Part shown: positions 7,385 to 14,362 of the stretch, piece after piece | Layout of the letters: every line of letters starts with the position of its first letter | How positions within the stretch are numbered: the stretch's first letter is position 1 | From: JAAZBW01 sp035647855 | Lineage (GTDB): Bacteria > Actinomycetota > Actinomycetes > Actinomycetales > Actinomycetaceae | DNA length: 25,565 nt | Assembly: GCA_035647855.1 (NCBI GenBank) | Contig: DASRMP010000044.1 | Span: 1-25,565, forward strand | Direction of reading: 5' to 3' | Position numbers and translations under genes: made by a program | Notes under the pieces: generated by a model | What the model was told of the DNA's origin: nothing | Seen by the model: the letters and a program-made list of their open reading frames with translations, nothing else | The model's database searches: none

Positions 7385-8470
7385 GTGGCTCTCACCATTG
7401 GCATCGCCGGGCTCCCCAATGTCGGCAAATCGACTCTCTTCAACGCCCTGACGCGGGCGACCGTCCTCGCAGCGAACTACCCCTTCGCAACGATCGAGCC
7501 CAACGTCGGCATCGTCCCACTGCCGGACGACCGGCTGTCCCAACTCGCCTGCCTCTACGACTCCGCGGCCACGGTGCACGCGACAGTGACATTCGTCGAC
7601 ATTGCCGGGATCGTGCGGGGTGCGTCCAAAGGCGAGGGGCTCGGGAACCGGTTCCTTGCGCACATTCGCGTCGCCCACGCGATCTGCGTGGTGACCCGCG
7701 CCTTCAATGATCCGGACGTCACTCACGTGACCGGACGTGTGGATCCGCTGGACGACATCGACACGATCACGACCGAACTCCAGCTTGCGGACCTGCAGAC
7801 ACTCGAGAACGCGATCCCGCGCCTCGAGAAGGAAGTGCGGGGCAAGAAGACCCCTCAGTCGGAGTTGGCCGCCGCAGAGCAGGCCCGCAACCTCTTGCAG
7901 AGAGGCGAACTCCTGAGTCCGGCGATCGAGGCGGGAAGACTGGACGGTGCCGAACTGAAGGAACTCGGGCTCATGACCGTGAAGCCCTTCATCTTCGTCT
8001 TCAACACGGACGAGGAGGGCCTTGCCGACTCCGCGATGCAGGCGAGGCTCAGGGAGGCGGTGGCGCCGGCGTCGGCGATCTTTCTCGACGCGAAACTCGA
8101 GTCCGAGTTGGTCGAACTGGAACCGGACGAGGCCCGTGAGATCCTGGCCGAACTCGGCCAGGACGAATCCGGCCTCGACCAACTCGCGAGGGCCGGATTC
8201 AAGACGCTTGGTCTGCAGACGTTCTTGACTGCAGGACCGAAAGCTGCCCGCGCCTGGACGATCCGGCGGGGCGCTACCGCGCCCGAGGCGGCCGGTGAGA
8301 TCCACACCGATTTCCAGAGGGGCTTCATCAGAGCACAGATCGTCAGCTTCGACGACTTGGTCGAACTGGGCTCGGAGGCCGCGGTGAAGGCCGCCGGCAA
8401 GATGCGTCTGGAGGGCAAGGACTACGTCATGCAGGAAGGCGACGTCGTGGATTTCCGGTTCAACGTCTGA
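7385..8470 (+). CDS. ychF: YchF/OLA1-family P-loop ATPase
   Basis: YchF is a ribosome-associated Obg-related protein that prefers ATP over GTP and has been linked to translation and oxidative-stress responses. The 361-residue protein begins with the G1 motif GLPNVGKST. It also has the switch segment FVDIAGIVRGAS with GEGLGNRFLAHIR, and a FVFNTDE motif replacing the classical NKxD, as is typical of the subfamily. A central coiled coil follows, and a C-terminal TGS domain includes GKDYVMQEGDVVDFRFN. It is full length. The GTG start is supported by the conserved ALTIGIAGLPN N-terminus and the TAGAAT hexamer 6 nt upstream. It is probably monocistronic. Confidence 0.97.
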   Translation: MALTIGIAGLPNVGKSTLFNALTRATVLAANYPFATIEPNVGIVPLPDDRLSQLACLYDSAATVHATVTFVDIAGIVRGASKGEGLGNRFLAHIRVAHAICVVTRAFNDPDVTHVTGRVDPLDDIDTITTELQLADLQTLENAIPRLEKEVRGKKTPQSELAAAEQARNLLQRGELLSPAIEAGRLDGAELKELGLMTVKPFIFVFNTDEEGLADSAMQARLREAVAPASAIFLDAKLESELVELEPDEAREILAELGQDESGLDQLARAGFKTLGLQTFLTAGPKAARAWTIRRGATAPEAAGEIHTDFQRGFIRAQIVSFDDLVELGSEAAVKAAGKMRLEGKDYVMQEGDVVDFRFNV

Positions 8471-8527
8471 TTCTTGACATCCCGTTGAGGCCCCGCCTTC
8501 CGTGCTGCTGCTTTTTCGCTGGACTCT

Positions 8528-8533
8528 TAGGAT
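8528..8533 (+). promoter_or_regulatory. Candidate -10 element (TAGGAT) for the ytoQ-like gene
   Basis: TAGGAT lies 57 bp before the ATG at 8591 and would leave an untranslated leader of about 50 nt containing the AGGAG ribosome site (8577-8581). A perfect TTGACA at 8474-8479 is too far away to be its -35. The call rests on the hexamer and its position. Confidence 0.3.
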
Positions 8534-8590
8534 GGGGAACAAGAGAGGGCAGGCCGAACCTGTCCAGACCTCATACAGGAGCCGTCAGCC

Positions 8591-9031
8591 ATGAGTTTTT
8601 CTGTCTATCTTTCCGGCGAGATCCATACCGATTGGCGTGACGAGATCCAGCGCGGCGCCGAGGAGGCCGGACTGGACGTGACCTTCACCTCGCCGGTGAC
8701 CGACCACGCTGCGAGCGACGCCGCCGGCGATCACCTGGGCGAGACCGGAAGCCCGTTCTGGCGTGATCACCAGTCTGCCAAGGTCAATGCCATTCGCACA
8801 CGCACTCTGATCGAGCAGAGCGATCTGGTGGTTGTGCGCTTCGGGGACAAATACAAGCAGTGGAACGCCGCATTCGATGCCGGCTATTGCGCCGCGCTGG
8901 GCAAGCCCTACGTGACCCTCCACGAGGCCGATATCGTCCATGCGCTCAAGGAAGTCGACGCCGCGGCCCAGGCCTGGTGCACGACTACGGACCAAGTAGT
9001 GGAGACCCTGCGTTACGTGCTCAAGCCGTGA
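8591..9031 (+). CDS. YtoQ family protein, nucleoside 2-deoxyribosyltransferase-like fold
   Basis: The 146-residue protein matches the small YtoQ family: it opens SVYLSGEIHTDWR and has a central DHQSAKVNAIRTRTLIEQSDLVVVRFG segment and a KYKQWNAAFDAGYCAALGKP segment. The fold is that of nucleoside 2-deoxyribosyltransferases and related nucleotide-sugar sensing or cleaving proteins (YSGE-like opening, acidic residues before a VVVRFG strand). The biochemical activity of YtoQ proteins is not established. The start is ATG 8591, with AGGAG 9 nt upstream. The gene stands alone between ychF and an intergenic region holding a truncated dehydrogenase. Identity of the family is firm; function is open. 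Confidence 0.85.
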   Translation: MSFSVYLSGEIHTDWRDEIQRGAEEAGLDVTFTSPVTDHAASDAAGDHLGETGSPFWRDHQSAKVNAIRTRTLIEQSDLVVVRFGDKYKQWNAAFDAGYCAALGKPYVTLHEADIVHALKEVDAAAQAWCTTTDQVVETLRYVLKP

Positions 9032-9079
9032 GCCTGTAGCGGCGCTCGCTGATTCTGCGGACGTCGATTTCCGGGATCT

Positions 9080-9184
9080 TCATGACCTCGGTGGAATGAC
9101 GATCTCGCCAGGGTTGGCGGTGGGTTCGGGAATCTCCATGAGATCGAGCGGCTTGCCGGCTCCGCTGAAGATCCATGCCTTCAC
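9080..9184 (-). pseudogene. Remnant N-terminus of a zinc-dependent (MDR) alcohol dehydrogenase
   Basis: On the minus strand, AAGGAG precedes GTG 9184 and a 34-codon frame that reads MKAWIFSGAGKPLDLMEIPE and then PTANPGEIVIPPRS before a TGA. The opening strand, the EIP-P turn and the PGEIVI strand are those of the GroES-like domain of medium-chain zinc alcohol dehydrogenases. The family then continues with a catalytic Cys-x-x-(T/S)-D segment, which is absent here. About 300 residues are missing, and no remnant of the cofactor-binding domain is nearby. The intact ribosome site suggests a fairly recent deletion. It could still be translated as a short peptide, but an enzyme is excluded. Confidence 0.7.
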
Positions 9185-9255
9185 GATTGTTCTCCTTCGT
9201 TGACTGGTTCAAGATTCCTTCGGCATGCCGGTGTACTCTCGGGCGAGGGGTGACG

Positions 9256-9567
9256 ATGATTACCAGAGAATCCATACGTGAGGCGCGATTGCGGGCGGCT
9301 CAGGCTCACGGAGCCCTGCTCGGAGATGTCAGTGCGTGCGTCCGGACGAAGTCGGGTCAGACTTTCCCTGCCGGGAAGTTCTGGGAGGGACGGACCGCGG
9401 CGCTCAGCGAACTGCTGCGGTCCTCCAGCGGTGACCTCGGCGCCGAAGCCGAGCGGCTTCAGCGGGAGTGGACTGAACGCAGCATTCCGGGGAATACGAG
9501 AGAGGCGGAGAGCTATCGCAGAGGCGGGCTCGAAGCACTGGCAGACCTGATCGAATCGGGATCCTGA
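9256..9567 (+). CDS. Hypothetical protein, 103 residues
   Basis: From ATG 9256 the frame encodes a soluble, charged, mostly helical protein: MITRESIREARLRAAQAHG at the start, a TKSGQTFPAGKFWEGR turn in the middle and a Glu/Arg-rich second half ending ALADLIESGS. GAGGGG at 9245-9250 lies 5 nt upstream and decides this start over the longer frame from 9175, which would run through the promoter area and antisense to the dehydrogenase remnant. I do not recognise a family. It lies in the region of gene remnants and could be lineage-specific. Codon use looks like that of the neighbouring real genes. Confidence 0.6.
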   Translation: MITRESIREARLRAAQAHGALLGDVSACVRTKSGQTFPAGKFWEGRTAALSELLRSSSGDLGAEAERLQREWTERSIPGNTREAESYRRGGLEALADLIESGS

Positions 9568-9592
9568 GGGCCGCGCCGTTCTCCTCCGCGCT

Positions 9593-9640
9593 TCAGACGG
9601 CCCCGGCCGTGATCGCTGCGTTCACTTCGTTTGTTCCCAT
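9593..9640 (-). other. Possible 15-codon ORF directly after the acyltransferase gene
   Basis: Two bases after the acyltransferase stop, an ATG preceded by GGAGGGTGACC opens a 15-residue frame (MGTNEVNAAITAGAV). The ribosome site is good, but the peptide is too short to judge. It could be the truncated beginning of a lost downstream gene, in line with other remnants nearby, or chance. Confidence 0.2.
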
Positions 9641-9642
9641 GG

Positions 9643-10221
9643 TCACCCTCCGCTTTCGTCGCGCAGCCGCGGTTCGAAGCGGCGTTCGGGCCGGAAGCCG
9701 GCCTTGTCGGCGTAGAAGGCCCGTATCTGGTCCATGTCCCCTTCCACGCCCCCGGACAGCTCGATGGTCGGCCCAAGACCGGTGGTCTTCGTGGTGCGGT
9801 CGACGTAGCCGAGAGTCACCGGCATGCCCGTCTCGCGAGCGATGCGATAGAACCCGGACTTCCAGTGCGTGTGCGGCCCGCGAGTGCCGTCGGGGGTGAT
9901 GACGAGTCCGAAGATCTCGCCCGCGCGGATGCGTTCGATCACCTCGGCGACCACGTTACTCGGAGCGGCGCGATCGACCGGGATACCGCCCAGACTGCGC
10001 ATCAACGGACCGCTCCAGTTCCGGAAAAGGCTCTTCTTCCCCAGCCAGCGGATGTTCATTTCCAGACGCCACGCGATCCCGAGCATGAGGACGAAGTCCC
10101 AGTTCGAGGTGTGCGGGGCACCTATGAGCACCGTGGGACGATCTGGCGCGGGCTCAGTGACGAGTTTCCAACCGCTGAGAGACCAGAACGCGCGGGCTAC
10201 GAGGCGTCGGGACATGGCCAC
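9643..10221 (-). CDS. PlsC-like 1-acylglycerol-3-phosphate acyltransferase family protein
   Basis: The 192-residue protein is a short member of the lysophospholipid acyltransferase family. It has the catalytic H-x4-D motif in APHTSNWD, the segment LGKKSLF, the glycerophosphate-binding MRSLGGIPVDR segment and TPDGTRGP, followed by KSGFYRIARETGMPV. These four blocks are the standard acyltransferase motifs. Such short forms are common in actinobacteria, and the substrate is not certain. The first codon is GTG 10221; ATG 10215 two codons later is equally plausible, and neither has a strong ribosome site. It is likely membrane-associated, acting on phospholipid precursors. Confidence 0.88.
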   Translation of the reverse strand: MAMSRRLVARAFWSLSGWKLVTEPAPDRPTVLIGAPHTSNWDFVLMLGIAWRLEMNIRWLGKKSLFRNWSGPLMRSLGGIPVDRAAPSNVVAEVIERIRAGEIFGLVITPDGTRGPHTHWKSGFYRIARETGMPVTLGYVDRTTKTTGLGPTIELSGGVEGDMDQIRAFYADKAGFRPERRFEPRLRDESGG

Positions 10222-10256
10222 ACGTTAGAGCATGTCCCCGCGAGAATCACCAGCGC

Positions 10257-10361
10257 CTACTCGAGCGAGGCCGTGTGCTTGGGGAAAGCGGTCCCGTCGG
10301 TGCCCTCCATGCGTTTGGTCATTAGGACGTCGCCGTCCTTGAGAGAGGCTGTCCGCTTCAT
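10257..10361 (-). CDS. Small ORF, 34 residues, with good ribosome binding site
   Basis: GAGAGGAG lies 5 nt before ATG 10361 on the minus strand and opens a 34-codon frame (MKRTASLKDGDVLMTKRMEG, then TDGTAFPKHTASLE) ending in TAG, 36-42 bp before the acyltransferase start. The peptide is basic and soluble and has no recognisable domain. It could be a genuine small protein co-transcribed with the acyltransferase gene or a remnant of a larger gene. The ribosome site is the main support. Confidence 0.4.
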   Translation of the reverse strand: MKRTASLKDGDVLMTKRMEGTDGTAFPKHTASLE

Positions 10362-10500
10362 GATCGCTCCTCTCATCGCACGCGTTTCGCCAGGGTCTAT
10401 GCTGTGGACGCCGGCCGCCCCACCGGGGATTCTCGGCATAACCTTTTTGCCGCAGCCACGACTGGGGGCCAGCCGCCCGGTGGAGAACGAGGTCAGACTC

Positions 10501-11223
10501 ATGGATGAAACAAGTGACCATGAATTCCGTTCGGACGTCCGGAAATGGAACGGTCTTGTCCGTACCGGGGCGTGGGCGGCCATCGTGAGCGTCGCGCTGA
10601 TCGTCCTCCAGATCGTGGCCTTCGTGATCTGGCCACCGCCCGAAACGGTGGCCGAGTTCTACGAGATGCTCATCGAGCAGCCGTTGCAGGGCCTGCTGGC
10701 GCTGGACGTGATCTACCCCTTGAGCAATCTCCTCACCTATCTGGTGTACCTCGCGCTCGCGGTGGTGCTGTGGCGCGTCAGCCGGTCGGCAGTGGTCATC
10801 GCGCTCGCTTTCGGAACGCTGGGCATGGCGGCATACACGGCGTCGCCGCGTCCGGTGGAGATGCTCCAACTCGCCGGGATCTATGCGACTGCCGATCCAG
10901 GCGGCCAAGAGGCGCTGTTGGCCGCGGGTGAGGGAATGCTCGCCATTTGGAGAGGGACCGCCTTCGACGTGTACTACATCCTCAACTTCGTGGCGTTGCT
11001 CATCTTCTCGGTTCTCGTTCTCCGCAGCCCGGTGTTCGGCCGAGCGACCGCGCTGTGGGGCCTGGCAGCCGCGGTGCTGATGGCGGTGCCCTCGAATTTC
11101 GGCACGGTGGGACTCATCTTCGCCCTCGCCTCGCTGCTGCCGTGGTCAGTCTTCGCACTCCTGGTGGCGCGAAAGCTGCTCGGGGTGGCGGAAACGGTGG
11201 TGCAAACGCCCGTCACCACCTGA
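10501..11223 (+). CDS. Polytopic membrane protein, DUF4386-like
   Basis: From ATG 10501 the frame encodes 240 residues with about six hydrophobic helices: near 25-45, 75-100, 105-125, 155-175, and two more between 180 and 230. An acidic, charged N-terminus precedes the first helix. The hydrophobic pattern and length resemble the DUF4386 family of uncharacterised membrane proteins, which is only a tentative match. A GAGG purine stretch about 9 nt upstream supports this start. The much longer frame beginning at 9631 runs antisense to the acyltransferase and lacks protein-like character before 10501. The stop converges on the metalloprotease remnant. Confidence 0.75.
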   Translation: MDETSDHEFRSDVRKWNGLVRTGAWAAIVSVALIVLQIVAFVIWPPPETVAEFYEMLIEQPLQGLLALDVIYPLSNLLTYLVYLALAVVLWRVSRSAVVIALAFGTLGMAAYTASPRPVEMLQLAGIYATADPGGQEALLAAGEGMLAIWRGTAFDVYYILNFVALLIFSVLVLRSPVFGRATALWGLAAAVLMAVPSNFGTVGLIFALASLLPWSVFALLVARKLLGVAETVVQTPVTT

Positions 11224-11279
11224 TCCCCGGGCTGCGCCACCGGGGCGGACCCTGCACGCGCGGGTACGCCGTCGTCGTC

Positions 11280-11645
11280 CTGCTGGAGGGCCTCGAGTGC
11301 CGAGGCGAGTCCCTCCGGGTCGCCAGTGAGTGCGGCGCCCGCAATGTCGGCGTCGTACTCCCGCGAGCGGGACAGTCCGGCCTGCAGCAGGGTGGTGAGA
11401 GCGGGGAGGACCGACAGCGCGAAGCCTGCCACCATCGGCCGCAGGTCACCGGTGAGCGTGAGCGGCATGGTCAGGAACACGAGCCACATGCCGGTGTACG
11501 AGAGGCTGTGCGTCATTCGGGCGATGACGTCGGAGAGGTTCATGATCCGGGTGTCACCTGCACGGACGTGGCTGATCTCGTGTGCGAGCACCCCAACCAA
11601 CTGGCGTTCGGAGAGCTTGCGCACGATCCCGTCGGTTGACGGAGA
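11280..11645 (-). pseudogene. Core fragment of an M48 (HtpX-like) zinc metalloprotease, truncated at both ends
   Basis: The minus-strand frame reads STDGIV then RKLSERQLVGVLAHEISHVR, with the M48 zinc site HEISH and the downstream glutamate in SREYDAD. Two hydrophobic stretches lie between, as in membrane-bound HtpX-like proteases. A TGA (11646-11648) cuts the frame just before the SPSTDG segment, so the N-terminal membrane helices and about 100 or more residues are absent. After GLASALEALQ the family resemblance ends, and the frame merely runs on antisense to the membrane protein to 10974, without the expected C-terminal HPPTEERV-type segment. Both truncations indicate a dead gene. GTG 11624 could in principle start a short product, but a working protease is unlikely. 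Confidence 0.75.
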
Positions 11646-11655
11646 TCAAGCCGTG

Positions 11656-11928
11656 TCATCCGTCCGTCGGGCGATGGCGCAGTTCCTTGGTGGCTGAACG
11701 GATCCGCTTGTTTCGCAGGCGCCGTTCTTTCGATCCGCGGGTGGGCCGTGTCGGCCGCCGCGGGGGCGAGGGCGGGGCGAGCGCCTCGCGCACGACACCG
11801 GCGAGCCTGCACAGCGCGGCCTCCCGGTTGGCCAACTGCGCGCGATGCTCGGAGGCGACCACGGTGAGCACACCGTCGACGAGACGTCCCTGGAGCCGCT
11901 CTTCGAGTTCAACATCGCCGCCTGACAC
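11656..11928 (-). pseudogene. C-terminal remnant of an ArfB/YaeJ-type peptidyl-tRNA hydrolase lacking the GGQ domain
   Basis: The 90-codon frame reads RLVDGVLTVVASEHRAQLAN, then REAALCRLAGVVREAL, then a basic tail with PTRPTRGSKERRLRNKR. This is the second half of ArfB-like ribosome-rescue proteins, including the positively charged tail that enters the mRNA channel. The family's N-terminal part with SSGPGGQ, which hydrolyses peptidyl-tRNA, is missing. Upstream the frame stays open into the helicase gene without any GGQ. The GTG at 11928 has no clear ribosome site. The stop is 8 bp from the end of the metalloprotease remnant, on the same strand. Catalysis is excluded. A 5' deletion is the simplest cause. 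Confidence 0.75.
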
Positions 11929-11951
11929 GCGCGGCGCGAGGCGCGCACGGC

Positions 11952-13532
11952 CTAGCGGCGGCCCGCGGAGAAGGCGGCCGCGCCGCCGGTCGAACCGGCG
12001 GGGGAAGCAGCGGGGGAGGCGCCGCGCCGCCCATGACCGCCAGAGCCCCGACCGGTTCGCGCGGAAGCGGACTGTGAGCGCGGGCGTGACTGTGAGCGAG
12101 ATCCGGAGCCGGATCGGGTGTCCGGCCTGGAGCGGGTATTGGAACGGCCACCGGAGCGGGCCTTGCCGGTTCGATCCGTTCCCGCGGCACCAGCGCCGGC
12201 ACCAGCAGCGTTGGCTTCCGCTGCGGCGGCCGCCGCTGGGTTCGCGATCTTGAAGGCGTCGTCGGCGCTCATGAACTTCCGGTCGCCAGGCGCCAAGTCG
12301 CGCAGCACGGCACGGTCCGCAACGGAAAAGGTCGGCGAGATGCGCGCGTCGCGCATCAACGTGCGCACGTCCTTACGCTGCTCCGGAGTCATCAGGGTCA
12401 CTACCGTGCCCGCGTGACCCGCCCGCGCGGTCCGCCCGGATCGGTGCAGGTAGGCCTTGTGTTCGGTCGGTGGATCGGCGTGCACAACCAGAGCGACGTC
12501 GTCGACGTGGATACCCCGCGCGGCGATATCCGTGACAACCAACGTGCTAACCGTGCCGGAGTGGAAGGCATCGAGGTTCCGGGTGCGGGCGTTCTGCCCG
12601 AGGTTGCCGTGCAGTTCCACGGCCGGCACTCCCGCCCCCAGCAGTTGCTTCGCCAACTTCTTGGCGCCGTGCTTGGTGCGCGTGAACACGATCGTCCGCC
12701 CGGGTGCGGCCGCGAGGTCGGCGACGACGTTCGTCCGGCTCGCGGTGTCGATGCTGAGCACGTGGTGGTCCATTGAAGAGATCGGTGAAAGCGCCGAGTC
12801 CGCTTCGTGGGTGACGGGGGAGTGGAGGTACTGCTTCACGAGCACGCCCACTGCCGCGTCCAGAGTCGCGGAGAACAGCATGCGCTGACCGCGTTCCGGG
12901 GTGCGGTCGAGGATTCGACGCACCATGGGCAGGAAGCCCATGTCGGCCATGTGGTCGGCCTCGTCAATGACGGTGATCTCCACGCTGCCGAGATCGACGT
13001 GGCCCTGGCCCATCAGGTCGAGGAGCCGTCCCGGGCAGGCGATCAGCACATCGACGCCCCGAGCCAACGCTCTGACCTGCGGGTTCTGTCCGACACCGCC
13101 GAACACAGTGTGGCTCACGAGTCCTGTGCGGGCAGCGAGCGGCGCGAGCGAGTCGGCGATCTGTGACGCGAGTTCGCGGGTGGGAGCAAGGATGAGTGCG
13201 CGGGGGCGCCGCGGAGCCGACCGGCGTCCGCCCTGCAGCCGAGTCACGAGTGGAAGCAGGAAGGCGTACGTCTTGCCGGAGCCCGTGCGCCCACGGCCGA
13301 GGACATCCCGGCCCGCCATGGAGTCCGGCAGGGTGGCCGCCTGGATTGGGGTTGGGTTCGTGATTCCGAGTTCGGAGAGAGCAGACACGAGTGAGGAGGG
13401 CACGCCGAGGCGTGCGAAATCGTTGTTCAAGTATGAAGTCCTATCATCGGCGGAGTCTCGCCTGGCGCGCTCAGCGTGTGCCACCCCGGTTGGGCGGCGC
13501 GGCGCGGCCGGCGGATCAATCCGCATCACCAT
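11952..13532 (-). CDS. DEAD-box ATP-dependent RNA helicase, RhlE-like
   Basis: The protein has all helicase motifs in order: a Q motif (FARLGV to TPIQ), motif I GRGRTGSGKT, Ia PTRELA, GGVGQN, Ib CPGRLLDL, II DEAD, III SAT, and in the second domain IVFTRTK, VVTDIAARGIHV and HRSGRTARAGH. A C-terminal low-complexity tail of Ala, then Ser/Arg/Gly, should bind RNA non-specifically, as in other actinobacterial cold-shock and ribosome-assembly helicases. The start is uncertain. ATG 13532 is used here, TTG 13571 extends it, and TTG 13430, which gives NNDFARLG directly at the Q motif, may be the true one. No strong ribosome site separates them. Confidence 0.92.
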   Translation of the reverse strand: MVMRIDPPAAPRRPTGVAHAERARRDSADDRTSYLNNDFARLGVPSSLVSALSELGITNPTPIQAATLPDSMAGRDVLGRGRTGSGKTYAFLLPLVTRLQGGRRSAPRRPRALILAPTRELASQIADSLAPLAARTGLVSHTVFGGVGQNPQVRALARGVDVLIACPGRLLDLMGQGHVDLGSVEITVIDEADHMADMGFLPMVRRILDRTPERGQRMLFSATLDAAVGVLVKQYLHSPVTHEADSALSPISSMDHHVLSIDTASRTNVVADLAAAPGRTIVFTRTKHGAKKLAKQLLGAGVPAVELHGNLGQNARTRNLDAFHSGTVSTLVVTDIAARGIHVDDVALVVHADPPTEHKAYLHRSGRTARAGHAGTVVTLMTPEQRKDVRTLMRDARISPTFSVADRAVLRDLAPGDRKFMSADDAFKIANPAAAAAAEANAAGAGAGAAGTDRTGKARSGGRSNTRSRPDTRSGSGSRSQSRPRSQSASARTGRGSGGHGRRGASPAASPAGSTGGAAAFSAGRR

Positions 13533-13679
13533 GCGACCCGAGGCAAGACTGGACGGGTCGCGCGCCGTCAACGGTAGCGCACGGTCGGGTCGATCCGCCG
13601 AGGGCAGTGACGGTGAGTGTTGTCACTGCGCGCCGGTGGCCGCTCGGTCGCAAGCCGGCCGATTCGCCGCGCCGGTGTC

Positions 13680-14168
13680 CTAGACGTTCGTGTCCCAGAG
13701 TGAGATCTTTCGGGCTTGACCGTCAGTGAATCCACCGAAAGCAATCACGAGGAAGTCGATCAACACGCCGAAGAAGAACAGCCCGCCGGTCAGAAGCCAG
13801 AGGATCCCGGTGCCGATCTTGCCGACGTAGAACCGGTGGATGCCCAAGACACCGAGAAAGAAGCACAGGAGAAGCGCAACGAGTCGGTTCTTGGGGCTGG
13901 TCCACGGGTCCCGGTACACGGAGTACTGCGGCATGCCGTAGCTCGGTTGCATCGCGTAGCCGGGCTGGGCCGGGGGCGCAGGTTGCTGCATCCCGTAGCC
14001 GGGCTGGGCCGGGGGCGCAGGCTGCTGCATCCCGTAGCCGGGCTGGGCCGGGGGCGCAGGCTGCTGCGTCTCCGTGTAGCGGCCCAGATCCCAGTCGTAC
14101 TCGCGTTCGGTCCAGTTCTCATAACCGGGCGCGGACCGGCCTGGGTAGTCGTAAGGTGAACCGGACAT
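13680..14168 (-). CDS. TM2 domain protein with Pro/Gln/Tyr-rich repeat region
   Basis: The 162-residue protein has a cytoplasmic-looking acidic/aromatic N-terminus (about 1-35), three nearly identical 13-residue repeats of the type QQPAPPAQPGYGM (about 35-72), and a C-terminal TM2 domain: SPKNRLVALLLCFFLGVLGIHRFYVGKIGTG split by a short turn into two helices, then a DFLVIAFGGFTD end. TM2 proteins with such disordered heads are common in actinobacteria, and their role is not known. ATG 14168 is preceded by GAGGAG at 7 nt, and a TAGAAT hexamer (minus strand, 14196-14201) may be its -10 element. The repeats are perfect at DNA level over most of their length, so copy number may vary. Confidence 0.88.
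   Translation of the reverse strand: MSGSPYDYPGRSAPGYENWTEREYDWDLGRYTETQQPAPPAQPGYGMQQPAPPAQPGYGMQQPAPPAQPGYAMQPSYGMPQYSVYRDPWTSPKNRLVALLLCFFLGVLGIHRFYVGKIGTGILWLLTGGLFFFGVLIDFLVIAFGGFTDGQARKISLWDTNV
13956..14067. repeat. Three tandem 39-bp repeats inside the TM2 protein gene
   Basis: Units begin at 13956, 13995 and 14034, each starting GTAGCCGGGCTGGGCCGGGG. They differ by only one or two bases (GGTTGCTGC in the first, GGCTGCTGC in the others), and the third is cut slightly short. The unit length keeps the reading frame (13 codons). Confidence 0.9.
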
Positions 14169-14362
14169 CTTGCACTCCTCGGGATCAGTGCAGCCATTCT
14201 ACCGCTGCCGTTGGTTCCGAAGTCAGTGCAGCGCTGCGGCAGCACGGAACTGACGTCGTGGTCCAAGATCTCATGCGAAGCTGTCACGGTGGAGATCACC
14301 CGGATTACGCCCGCTGATCGCCCGTTGCCGCACTCCTTGTCGCCAGGGTCCCGGTGGCTCCG

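Noticed and set aside
8474..8479. Perfect TTGACA as -35 of the ytoQ-like gene
   Set aside because: No -10-like hexamer lies 16-19 bp downstream, and the plausible TAGGAT is about 48 bp away. It overlaps the ychF 3' flank and is probably chance.
7259..8542. 427-codon open frame on the minus strand
   Set aside because: Antisense to ychF, with no domain in the translation.
9631..10500. N-terminal 290 codons of the long frame that ends at 11223
   Set aside because: This part is antisense to the acyltransferase gene and crosses an intergenic region; hydrophobic, protein-like sequence and a ribosome site begin only at 10501.
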